DNA of 64,000 nt from Cladopsammia gracilis (Eukaryota; Cnidaria; Anthozoa; Scleractinia; Dendrophylliidae): NCBI GenBank assembly GCA_022457155.1, contig JAJGOT010000022.1, positions 112,501 to 176,500 of the forward strand, written 5' to 3'. Made by a program: the position numbers and the translations under genes. The notes under the pieces are model-generated. The model made no database searches, had not been told where the DNA came from, and saw nothing but the letters and a program-made list of their open reading frames with translations. Positions 1 to 11,700 of the stretch are shown piece by piece; positions within the stretch are counted from its first letter, which is position 1; the number at the start of each line of letters is the position of its first letter.

Positions 1-583
1 ACTGATTTCACTGTTACGCGACCCTTCGAATCAAAACTATTTCAATTTACTCTGCCGTCAATCATACCTAGTAGGAGGAGTTTGTATACTCCTGATTTGC
101 ATCGGGCATATTAAATTAGTGAGCTCCTCTGGCGTTGGACGTTTTATCGGCTTCATAAGTTTGCATCGAAAAAAATTCGACGACTAGAGATGGGGAAAAC
201 CTCCTTCAACTTCCATGGAATATTTCATTTAGATGCTAGCAAAATCGACTCCGCTGGCGAGCCGAGAAGTTTGAGCTTTTCCTGTTGTTTACAGTTACGG
301 TCGACCGGTCATGCATCAACGGTAATAATATGCAAATGTAAACTGACAGTATGAATGTAGTAACAGTATGAATGTAGTAACGACGGAAAATACCGGTATT
401 TTTTCGATGCAAACTTTTGAAGCCGATAAAACGTCCAACGCCAGAGGAGCTCACTAATTTAATATGCCCGATGCAAATCAGGAGTATACAAACTCCTCCT
501 ACTAGGTATGATTGACGGCAGAGTAAATTGAAATTGCTCAAAGTAGTTTTGATTCGAAGGGTCAGGTAACAGTGAAATCAGTG
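1..583. repeat. Foldback/MITE-like inverted repeat
   Basis: Bases 1-175 and 408-582 are near-perfect reverse complements. The outer end reads ACTGATTTCACTGTTAC and the central loop is about 230 bp. The left end is at or beyond the window edge, so a target-site duplication cannot be tested. No coding signal is seen; the ORFs here are reads through the arms. Confidence 0.85.
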
Positions 584-2452
584 GTAATAAATGTTGAGCT
601 CTCGTGATTATGCAATAGTTCCTCGCGAAGCGAGGTTAATAAATTTGGCGGCCGAAGGCCGCTCGGGTGCTCGGGTCTCGGGAGCTGAGCCGCGCGAATT
701 CGAGCGAAAAATATATTTATATTCATATATATATATACCTGAAGATGTCCGGCAGTTGCCTGGCAACAAAAATCGCGACCGCTGACAATGGCGTATTATG
801 TTTATTCATGGCGGCCGTGCCGGCGGCCGCTTAACCTTACTCATAGTCTGTCAAAAAATGTTTACTCTCGATGAAACACAACCAATTTCTGATGCAAATG
901 AGAAAGAACAGCAAAGACAACAACGCTGGATTCCAGAAGTGGCTGGAAATCCTTGTCCGTGAAAATTAACTACCGAAACTCCGCTGAACGGTGACTTGAA
1001 ATTCAGCGCAAATTCGCGATCGAGCAACGAAGAGGAACAACGAGAGCATACATTACAAAGACTTCGAACAGCCTAGGCACATCGTTTGACTAGGTTCAAA
1101 CGCCTTGACAAAATGCCGCCATTAGAATTCTGAACGAAACCGATCAGGAGAGGCGACACCGACTGGAAGTGTTGGAAAAAATGATTCTGTTTGTAGACGC
1201 AACGAGAGGCGGCAAGAATTACACGATCAGCTAAATACCCGTGACGAATATCTTTCATACCTGATACGGTACGTAGGGAAAAGCAAACATTGATTACAGG
1301 AAAGGCTCAGAGAAGAAGAGCGATTAAGAAATGTAACTCAAATCACCGGCTAAACTACTGAGAGGATAATCAAACACTGAAAAATAATTATCTTACTACA
1401 CACTGTAATTTGATGTTTATTGATATTCTCACTAACGTCACTAAGGAACTTTTTAAATGATCAAAACTACAGATCAATTAATAAAACTACAGATCACACA
1501 GGTGGAAATTATTTCCCAAATATACAACATTTACATGATGTAGCATTGTTTGTGAATGAAACAGTGATCGAGTTGTATACGTATACAGTATCTTGAGTTT
1601 ACAGAACAAATAGTTCAATAAGAAATAAGTAACGAGAATTTCTGTTTACAATTTGGATAAAAACATTTTGTTAGGAAAAAACAATTTTCTGTTAGCAATC
1701 ATGACCAGCTAATGACTGTAATGTCAATGTGTAGCAACCGTATACATGTAGCTAAACACATGACACATCAACATTACTGCTTCACATTTGTTATTTGAAC
1801 GGTGATCAGTATCTTAAATCTCCTCACAATATCAGTGTACGAGCAAGTACATAGAGTATACAAATTGAGAACCTGATCACCTTCAACATAAGTTGTCTGT
1901 GGAAATTGAATACAAATTCACTGTAGCTATATGGCTATGTGAACTGCATTGACACCAGTAAGGAGAATGTACATCAACAAATTAATTTTGATAACAAGAT
2001 TTTTAAAGGCGCTAACTGGTCATGAAGGCCTAAGTCCTGGTCTTAACCTACAAATTCTCCATCCAGGTCTCTATACATTGCTTATGGTATTTGCAGAGAA
2101 TCTGTTGCTTCATCTCGAATATTCATGTTTTGTAATCAATTTTGTAATTCCCATGACCTGTATCCAAAATATAGTATTGTTACTGCTGGGAGAATCTCAT
2201 GCCACGTTCACCATTGAGTTGTTATGTTTTGGACAACACACTTCAGCAGCAGTAACCTCCTGTGATCTCAACCATTCAAACGAATAGAGAATTGCATTAC
2301 CAATTGTTTGATTCCCAGTATATAAAACAAAAACTATAGCAGTATGTAAAGGGAACAGGAGATAGCACTAGCTCACAAGTTTCAAAAATGGAATTTAATT
2401 GAGACAATCAAAATAAACAGAACACCACTGCATATTGTCCTAGACCGAAGAT
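584..2452. other. Non-coding stretch, no gene recognised
   Basis: GC-rich islands at 610-700 and 800-830, with an X-box-like motif at 755-767, precede AT-rich sequence in which I see no splice-consistent coding exon. The short ORFs here resemble no family I know. Confidence 0.5.
755..767. promoter_or_regulatory. X-box-like palindrome (RFX-type site)
   Basis: The bases GTTGCCTGGCAAC form a perfect palindrome with a one-base centre, close to the RFX X-box. They sit in the context GAAGATGTC..GCAGTTGCCTGGCAAC, which recurs at 24026-24050, so this is a shared repeat or duplicated promoter. Whether it binds RFX is inference. Confidence 0.3.
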
Positions 2453-2474
2453 GGGGGGGGGGGGGGGGGGGGGG
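2453..2474 (+). repeat. Poly-G run (22 bases)
   Basis: Uninterrupted G homopolymer followed by a short CATGGCAGTC-type tandem repeat. The length in the assembly may be unreliable. Confidence 0.9.
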
Positions 2475-4079
2475 TCAGTCCATGGCAGTCCCATGGCAGT
2501 CCCATGGTAGTTACATGGCAGTTACAACGACCCACAGCTCAAAACTCAACACTGACCAACACCAGCTCTCCAGGAAGACAGGGCACAAAGTACAAGTTAA
2601 ATTGAAGAGACTGAGAACGAAAATGTCTCAACTTTAAATGAGGTCATTGCCATCAAGCAACCCAACCTCTCCATTTAAATCAGAAATTCCATCTCTCCCT
2701 CCCACATCGCTAAAATTTTGCAATGCATCCTCCCCCGAGCTTCGCGAGGTTCTGCGAGACACGTATTTCTAGTATGCAAGAGAGTTGAGATTTTGCTGAT
2801 TAGGTAAGTAGAAATCTTTCCGTTTGATGATGCAAGAGTTTGGAAGAGCAAAATAGTATGAATTTTAGGTTTTGTTCAATTTTCGAATACCGAACAGCGG
2901 CTGGTAGTCGAGCCTAGAAAATAGCTTGCAATGTCTATTTTAGGTACATATGACATCAAGTAGGTAAGGTTTATTTCTGTGCACTCCATCTGCATCAAGT
3001 AGCTTCCCGAAATCTAAATGAATATAGAATAGTAGAAACAAAGTGGTGGTTCATTAACTTTGCAAAGAAAATATGATCCTATTAAAAAAGGAAGGAATTA
3101 AATAGATAAAATCCCCTCATGGACAGAAATCTAAGACACGCAGGCGCATTTGATACAGAGTTTTTTCGTTACATTGTGTCACATAATGGCCTCGATGCGT
3201 ATAGTGTTTATTGGGAGAAAAGATATAAAATTAAGCCTTCCTCATTATTCCAATCGAAACTCCAAATTGTTCACTGAGAACCTGTTAGCAATTGAGAAAA
3301 CCTAAAAGATTCGCATAAAAGTGCAGGTTTCCAAGTTACAACCCATGCGTTTTTCGGTTTCGAAGATTCGAGAAATTTCACCACGAGGAAAGAATGGCGG
3401 AAGGCTGAAAACAGCGTATCCAACTGTCGATCGATACCTCGTAGCTCGAACCTCGCCGTAATCTCAAATTTGTTCACTGCGATTTTCAATCTATCGAAGC
3501 CAAACTTTAAGACACAGCACAGGATGTCTCTCGGGAATCTGTCGCTGTTGCGTTTTCTTGGGGTCCAAAACATGATAAAATACAACAAATCATTCACGGC
3601 TAAAATCCAAGACCTTCACTCTGCAATATCTCGGCCGAAAATCATCCAAATTTCCTCCAAAACGTCGGGTTCGAAAGCTTATTTCAGGGGCATTTGACCG
3701 CCATTGCTTGTTTCGGCAATACAGTCAATCAGCGGCTTTTATTTGACCATAAACAACTATGTATTTTACCACTCGATCCGTCCTAAAACGATGAGCCCGG
3801 AAATCACATTGAAAACCAGCGGTTGAGACCATTGCGTGACAGCCTGAATGTAAGTCGCACGAAATTCGATGTTCGAGATTTCTGGCCATGGCTGCCATTC
3901 TTAATGGGGTTTCTCGTTTGAGGAGTGAAAGATTGTCTTTAAGGAAGGGATTAAATAGAAAAATTCCCTGCTGCCATTCTTAATGGGGTTTCTCGTTTGA
4001 GAAGGAGTGAAAGATTGTCTTCAACAAAAATATAATCAACACAGAAGAAGATAGAAAGCAATTTTGCTTACTTCTTGTA
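2475..4079. other. Non-coding, short duplications only
   Basis: Contains a fragment of a dispersed exon-like repeat at about 2735-2775 (GAGCTTCGCGAGGTTCTGCG, also at 16330 minus and 24260 plus). A direct repeat of about 50 bp lies at 3891-3938 and 3970-4021. No gene is seen. Confidence 0.5.
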
Positions 4080-5150
4080 ATGGGGTTTGCATAGCTTCTA
4101 TTTTCACTTGCTGGCCCCTTGTGTTAACTTCTCCAGTTGCATGCTTTATTTTTGTTAGGCAATGAACGGGTCTTAATTTTAACTAGGAACACATCCTGAT
4201 CACAGCTTATTGCATCTGGGCTTGCACCGAATCTTTTATCTAATGGATGCTTGAAATTATAACTAACTTAATACTATCAGTACAAACATCGCGACGATAC
4301 CAATCACTATAATCATATTCTACTCTTGGACTGAGATGCACCTTTTTCTTTTGCCTCACCCGTTTCATGACTGCCCTTGCTCCACGCAGGTGTCTTAGGT
4401 ACTTGAGCTTAATTTGTGACGCCGCCTTTTGATCTGCAGTGGATCCTTTTGTATGCCGTTTCTGTAGCCTCTCTGTACAGGACATGTGGCGATGGAGTTT
4501 TTGTTGCAGTGAAAAAACGTCAATTGAATTAAAAGTGATATTGCGTGGCAACACAATTCGCTCTTTCCGACTGGCAGCTACAATATACCTTAACGGGTTT
4601 ATTTTCAAAGAACTGGACTGTTACCGGACGAGAAATGTTTCCCGAGTAAGGCTTAAGAATGTTTGCCTTTATGTATGTACAACGAGAATTGTTTCCATCC
4701 TTAAAGATTTTAACTGAAACCGTACGGCGCGAGGAAAAAAACATTAAGCATAACGATATTGGCCTTTCGTCCCGGCGTATTTCGTTTTCTGGTATTCTCT
4801 GATAACACTGTCTGTAAAAACAGGTGCATCAACTTCCCCCTTTTTCTTTAAAACTTTCCAGTCTGCTGAAGGTTGAGGAATTTCTGTCGGATCCAGCGTT
4901 GTGGAAAAGCTAACCTTTACGGTCATTTGTTTCACTTTTTTATCAAACAATTCCGGGCACTTGCCAAGTGCGATAATTTCTCGATCAGATCTTTCTGTTC
5001 TCTGGCTGTTTTTAAACGAAGTTTAAGTTTTAACTGTTCTTTGCTGTAGAAAGGTAACTTTTCAGGAGTAATCTGGTTCTTAATATCGCCTAAGTTGCAT
5101 GTAATGACCTTTGCTTCACCTTCTGTTCTGGAAGCTATTTTGAATCCGGA
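4080..5150 (-). pseudogene. Degenerate SWIM zinc-finger / YqaJ-like gene
   Basis: Read on the minus strand from about 5150, coding-like sequence continues through several frame changes. A charged N-terminal part (5150-4952) runs into the 4950-4744 frame (LFDKKVKQMTVKVSF). Then comes a frame with VKVYCSCQSERANC (4744-4529), which resembles the CxC part of a SWIM zinc finger, then a basic segment (4608-4240). Near 4235-4190 FGASPDAISC plus a later VKIKT resembles the GASPDG...EIKCP core of YqaJ/lambda-exonuclease-type recombinase domains. That domain order, SWIM then YqaJ, is familiar from multicopy cnidarian and fish proteins. Frameshifts and stops make it a pseudogene. It lies downstream of gene 1 exon 10, on the same strand. 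The family assignment rests on motifs only. Confidence 0.5.
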
Positions 5151-5416
5151 ATTTTAAAAAGTCCTCAGAAATCTGTTAGTGCCAGTCTCCCGCGCGACAT
5201 GAAATTAGGCAATGGAGCCGGATAAAGAGAACTTCTGTCACAAACGCAATTATATTAAAAGGAGAAAAATACTCCACGATAGACTGTTCCAGGAGTTAAA
5301 ATTTTGGGATCGGAAAAAAACTAAAAAACGGCGTGTCTAGGAGGGTGACTGGGGAGAGGAGACGAGCGTCAGCACTCGCAATATTTTTCCTTGCGCGTCG
5401 CCTCTCTTTCGTTCTC

Positions 5417-5508
5417 TACTATCTGAACGTCTCAAACAGTGTACCCACTATCTGAACGTCTGGAACAGGCTTACCTACGATCTGAACGCCTGGAACAGGT
5501 TAATCTCA
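5417..5508. repeat. 30-bp tandem repeat, 3 copies
   Basis: Three imperfect units built on ATCTGAACGYCTGGAACAGG. The rest of 5151-5682 has no recognisable feature. Confidence 0.8.
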
Positions 5509-5682
5509 CGAAAATTGTTTTGATTGCGTTTTCAACACAGTGAGATCCGCCTTTTCAGTTTGCTCCAAGCGACCAGACAGTGAAAAGAAGATCATGACAA
5601 TGGAGAGAGGTCGCCCTGCAGCGTTTTCCCCACTTTTTTCCTGTTCCCACTTTCAAGTTGACCCTATTGTGCTATACATTAC

Positions 5683-5783
5683 CTTGTTGGTATAATAAAG
5701 GAAAGAAACGGAGCCGGTCCCAGCAGAAGAAAGGCTACACCTAAAGTAATGAACCCCACCATAATCATCACACGGTAACAATG
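5683..5783 (-). CDS. SLC18B1: Gene 1 exon 10
   Basis: Acceptor TTGTTAG, donor AG|GTAATG. Enters in phase 0 and leaves with two bases of a codon (101 bp). Encodes VGFITLGVAFLLLGPAPFL, aligning with the TM9 region of SLC18B1 (LITAGCYMLLGPVPIL in human). The outgoing phase fits exon 11 as seen in gene 2. Confidence 0.85.
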
Positions 5784-8700
5784 CTAACAAACAAGAAACA
5801 AAACAAGTTGCGTCAGTTGTTGTCGTAGGAGTCATGTGTTCAACAAAATTTATTTTGTATAACAAATTTTCATTACGATTTTTGCGCATAACTCTATATC
5901 AACTATGGACGCCCTTTAGACCTCCCTAGTTGTCCGCCTTAAAGAGGTGTCCTCCTTATTTTTATAGAGAGTTTAGTTACAGACAACAAGTGAAATTTGA
6001 CTAGAACCAGCCAGCCACTTTGAAATAGTGGACTGTAATCTGATTGGCTAAAATGTACTAGCAAAAGGGGAAATACTATTTAAATGAAATGTCAACTTCT
6101 ACATCATGGCTAACGATAGTTGTAGTATCGTCTAGGGCTCATAAAAATTTTACAATATCTATTCAGTGTACCCTGGTTAGCAACCGTCTGTGGATAAAAT
6201 CTTAAATTGTTATCATTCAAATAAACGGTTTTTAGGATACTTTTCCATCGCACTGTTTGGTTTTGACAAAATGTTTTAAATTAGACTCTGGCCACTGTAA
6301 CGAATGAGAGAATTAAGTTGAGATGTTATTGTTCCTGATGATGAAAGTTCATCTTCATCGCATACTAACCGTCTTATCTCCTATCCAGCCCATTACAGGG
6401 GCTAAAACCCCATAACAAAGAAACATCCATAGAAAAAGTAAGCCAATATTGGTAGCATTGAACCCCACCTAAAAGAAAAAGAACAGAAAAAACTATGACA
6501 CCTTCATCTCTGAATTCTCTAAGGGGTTGGGACTCTCATTAAAAAAGTCTGACGGCGTTGATCGCCGGTTGTTAATAATTTAATTAATTCATTGATTAAT
6601 TAATAATAATTAATAATAATTAATATTTCTATGGCGCAAATTAACATGTAGATATGATCAAATGCGCCTATGTTAAAAGAAAACCTTAAAAGGAGCGTAA
6701 CATAACCACATTTGTGGAAATGGTTGGAATGGTTGAAAATGCAACCCCGTCGCATCCTAGGCAATTAGCGTCTTATCTTAAAGCAAGCGTAAGCCATTTA
6801 GGCCTACTGTGCATAGCTTTTTTTCCTGCATAGCATATGAAAAATAGATTACCCTTGTTTAATTGCCACTGTTTGATAAAGTGTTTCAGAAGTTTAAAAT
6901 GGGGGTTAACCGATTTTGATGAAACTTGCTGCAGACGTTGACCTTGGTAAGATATTCCAAAAGCCAAAGTGGTTTTGTTTTCTGACTTTTAGTTTAGAAG
7001 TTCCAGGGAGTTATCATTTGAGGCAAGTCAATAGGATTTGTTTGTTTGTTTGTTTGTTTTTATGCTATTTCAAACTTACCCCTTGTAAAACGTGATTTTC
7101 CATGATCTGCTGGCCTCAAATGGTACACCCCACCCCTGAAACGTCTGAACTAAGTCAAACCACCAAACCACTTTGGCTTTGGGAATACCTTACCAAGGTC
7201 AACTTCTGCAGCACGTTTCATGAAAATTGGTTAACTCCCATTCTCAACTTCAGGAACACTTTCTCAGACAATGACACTTAAGTGTTGAAGTATAAAGCAC
7301 TGCAGTTGATTTGTTAAGAGAGTGTCCACTATACGACCAGGCAGGAGGTGATAATACTCAAATCGCCGATTTCGCTCAAACGTGGCACAAAGGTTGAGGG
7401 TCATGAGTAGATACATGTACCAAATATATAAGGTCAAAATTTCTGAGTTGTAGGCCCCCCCCCCCCGAAAAATGGTCATTTGGCACAACTTTATGCATAT
7501 TAATTAGCTAAATTTAGTCGAGTGGTAAGACAACAAAAATAGCAGCCTGAGAATAAAATATACTAAATCGTATTCTACATCGATCAGTCGTGTAGGAAAA
7601 TGTGTTATTGGAATCGGTTGCTTTGATTTGTTCCATTCCCAATACTGTAAGTGAAGGGCATGTTTGTTCATTTTCACGAGACACCAAAATTAGGTCATTT
7701 AAGATCTTAATATCTCCAATAGATCAATATCACGCTAGCATGGCATGAAAATATATTTAATTTAATGGGGAAAAGAGTCCAGCATCAAATTGAGCACTTC
7801 AATATTAGTAAAACTGTGAAGTTTTGTAAAGATTGCTCGTACACTGACGGAGATATGAACTTTTGAAACTTAGTACTTTAGCCTAATTTTTACAAAGAAA
7901 TGTATGGGAAAAAACACGAAAACGAGGCTGGACGGGCAATCTATGCCCGTCCACCATACATTTCTTTGTAAAAATGCTCAGTTTCAAAATTTCATATCTT
8001 CGTCAGTTTGCTAGCAATCTTTACAAAACTTTGTAGTTTTACTAATATCGATATGCTGAATTTGACACTGGGCTCCCCAATACACTAAATATATTTTTGT
8101 GCCATGTTAGCGTGATATTGGTCTTGGTCTAACAACGTAGCTTTAATACTAGAAGTAAGAAGTATTTTTATGTTTACGAAAAATACAATAAAATTTTTGG
8201 GCAACTAAAAAGTTTAGTATGAAGGAATTTTTGCACCTCACTTGACGATTTATACGTTTTTCTGGCGACTTCATCAAATTCGGTAATTAAAAAAGTGGTT
8301 TAATTTTAATGAAATTGCAAGAGAAAGACAGCAAATGCTCAGCTTAGTATCATTCTGCTCTCTCTTCCGCAGAGGCCTCCCGTTCACGCTCCAGGCTTGG
8401 CAAAAAAAACGCGCGGAGGCTGGGTAGAGGTAAAAAGTAAAGCGCGCGGGGAACTCTGGGAAGGGAGAAGAAAGAAGGGAGACCTCTGCCAGATAATGTG
8501 CGGTTCTCTGGCAGGATTTGCGGTTCTGTGGTTTTGGCTAAACCAGACGACGATTTTGACGATTTTGAATGTTCTTTTAAAGATCCGAGTATAGAGGGTT
8601 AGTAGACACAATTTGATGAAGTTTCGATCGTTGTTAACGGAGTTTCGACCATTCGTGCTTTTTTGTAATTGTCCGCCATTTTGGATCTAGTTCTCTTTCT

Positions 8701-11700
8701 GTCAAACATACGCTGTGTTTCTCCCTCTCACAAACGATAACATCGAAGATGATGCTGGTTGCTAGCCACTTTAATAGTAGCATCCCGGTTAAGAATGGAG
8801 CCAGTGGGTCTGCAGGAAAGCATTCGTTGATGCCGAATACAAAGTCTTCGAACGAACCAGTTTTCCACTGCAGATACTTGCCTTTTATTTAGAAGTTCTG
8901 TTTTTTGCTATTGATCTTTTTCAAGGTGACAAATTCCCAAGACAAAGCCTGATGATCATCAGTCCGTTAAAATATTTCACACAGTTGTTTGAAAATATAA
9001 ATTTGAGTTCAAACAATCATTTCAGCTATATTTGTTTCTGCATGGACTAAATGGTACTGTATGTTAAATTCAGAGCTTGTTTTATTCAAAATTTTGCAAT
9101 AAATATTATATATATATTTCTGTTTTTCAGCCAAGGTTCCCTTTAATGTTAAGTGACTGGTGCTATTTTGTAAACATGTAAAGCTGTAATGATTTCCAAG
9201 TTTCTTGTTGTTTCATGGGGTCATCACTGTTCAACATGAATAGTTTGGTAAAGTAAGTTAACAGCTTCCAGCTACAGAATTTGTATGTTGTTCCACCATG
9301 TGCATGAGCAGTGCTATTGGAGTAATAATAATAACACGCGAGGAAGTCATAAGGGGAATGATAAGTCCAGTAAGGAGAATTTCAATGTTGATATTTCTAT
9401 CCACTATGTGACCACATCTTGTATCAAGGATTAAGTCAATTGTCTTTTGTTTAATATCTTCACTATATTTTTGTTACTTTGATCTAACTACAAATGTTTT
9501 GTGGCTTTGATATCTCTGGACAGTTCTTTGCTGCAATATCAACATACAGATTCTCTTCAGTTACAGTATTTCTTTTGGTATGGCCAGGTTGTTAATACCA
9601 TTAGGTCTGACAGGTTGCAGATGTGAGAGCCTCAAAACAAGGAATAAACAAGTAGGATACAACAAAAACATTTTACTGCCAATAGTAAATGAAATATTCT
9701 GATAGAGGAAATTAATGATAACATACTCCATAATGTCAATTGTGTAGTTTCTTGGTCACTTAACATAATTCAGGAGAGAAGTCACATGGGGAGTGCTAGT
9801 ATTGACTGTTTTTGCCAGGTTGTTCAGTTGACTAAAAAGTGATCTGGTTCCTATTGCTCTTGTTTAAAAGATCTGAAAAGAATTACAAAATTCTACACAG
9901 AAAACAGCTTCTTTCCTGTTTGAATAAGTAAACCCAAGATACTATAATAGAATTATAATATAGAATAAAACGGGGATAAGTCTTGCAAAGCGTGTGGAAT
10001 TATTTTTCACATTACGAGGTCAAATTCTCTTAATAAAACGAGCTCATCAGAAAATGATTGGAGTGAATTATTTAATTACAGTTTTCAGTCAATGGAAATT
10101 GTATAGTCGCAGTTTTTCGATGCCGTTCTTTATAATAATAAAATAGTAATAAGGAGCATACCAACCGTTTCCAGTCTGAGTCTGCTTAATTGCTCCAGGA
10201 CTCTCGCCGTTGCCGTTTCTTCACCGTGGCGATTCAGGAAAAGTGTCTTACATTTCGCCAAGTCGACACCGGTGTTACGATGCATCGTACGAAAATGTTA
10301 ACTAATTCCAGCTCCCTCGGCAAAAAAATTAACCAGACCGTCATCTTCAAACATTGAAAACATATTGTTTTACCAGCTTTCTTTCGCCTTTTGAAACGGT
10401 CGCGCGGAAAGAGAGAAAACTTCCTGCTCTTGTCGAGCTTCATGTTCCGCCATCTTGTTTATATTTATGAAGGTACATGACTAGCCCCAGCCTCCCTCGG
10501 AAATCGGGCGCCATTTTGAAAACATTATCTGGCAGAGGCTCCCGCTCATTCGCTCTTCCCATCGTTCCCCGCGCTCCCATTTTATATTTTACTGTTCTTT
10601 ATTACTGATAGGAGCCTCTGCGGAGGAGAGAGATCATTCTGCTTATAACAATCCTAGAATTGGCTTTTTAAAGCACATTTCATAAAGTTTGTAAATGAGG
10701 GTTTCTGTAATACTTCATTTTCAATGCCAAAAAAAAAAAAAACAATGGAACACTTCTTTTTGCAATAACTCTGAATTTTACTTTCAGACACAATAAGTGA
10801 CACAATAAAAGCAAAGAATGATACATACATGTCATTTAAGTGCTTCGGACGCATTGTTAGGGTCCATTGAGATCCGGCCAAATCCAGTAAGCTTATATTT
10901 TTAAAAAGTTCGATCTCTTAATTCAGCTTCTCGTCGATATTTATCGTGCAGTTCATCGCTGTTGACTTTGCTTTGAGAATATTCATTGATACCTTGTTGT
11001 AACAGCTCCATGTTATGCCCGTAAGAGTGAGACAAATAAGTTTGAAAACCACAGGAGAACAATAAACGCCATCGAAAACTGACAACATAATGTCCGCCAT
11101 TTTGAAGTTAAATTTGATTACCGAATCGACGGACAACTCGTACAGACCACGGACTACGCATAATATATATAGATAGGCTGAGCCTAACAGCGTCGCTCTG
11201 TGAACAAGCTTAACTAAGGTGAAACTTAACTAAGGTGAAAGGTCGGAAGCACAAGAATTAAGATTGACGACTGGGCTATTTTTCAATTTAAGCAATTCTC
11301 AAAAACAGCATTACGCGACCGTCTGCACAGTACATTTAGACCGTACAAAAGTTCACAAAAACAACTTTTTCTCCGTCTAGAATGACTTGTACGACTACTT
11401 TCCGACTAAAATACACTTGTTGCTTGTCAAAAATTGCCCGATAAACTGATTTGGAAATCAAACTTGCAAAAAAATACACAAACATATTTGCATAGGGCGA
11501 CGCGAGTGAAGATAGAACTATGAAAAACAAGTCTTGTTTTGTTTACATAAAATCGCTTTTCAATCTATGTAATGGATGAACAAACACATAAAATGGACAA
11601 AACAATCTTCTTTCGAAAAATTTTATTCAAATCTCCATTAGTTTATGTTTAAATGCAAAACTCGTACCATTTATAGCGCATATCCGCCTGGAATCCGAGT

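Noticed and set aside
236..541. 101-residue minus ORF
   Set aside because: It lies wholly within the arms and loop of the foldback repeat at 1-583.
6333..6365. CCTGATGATGAAAGTTCATC as a hammerhead
   Set aside because: The CTGATGA box and a small stem are present but no GAAA follows, and no PLE sequence lies upstream.
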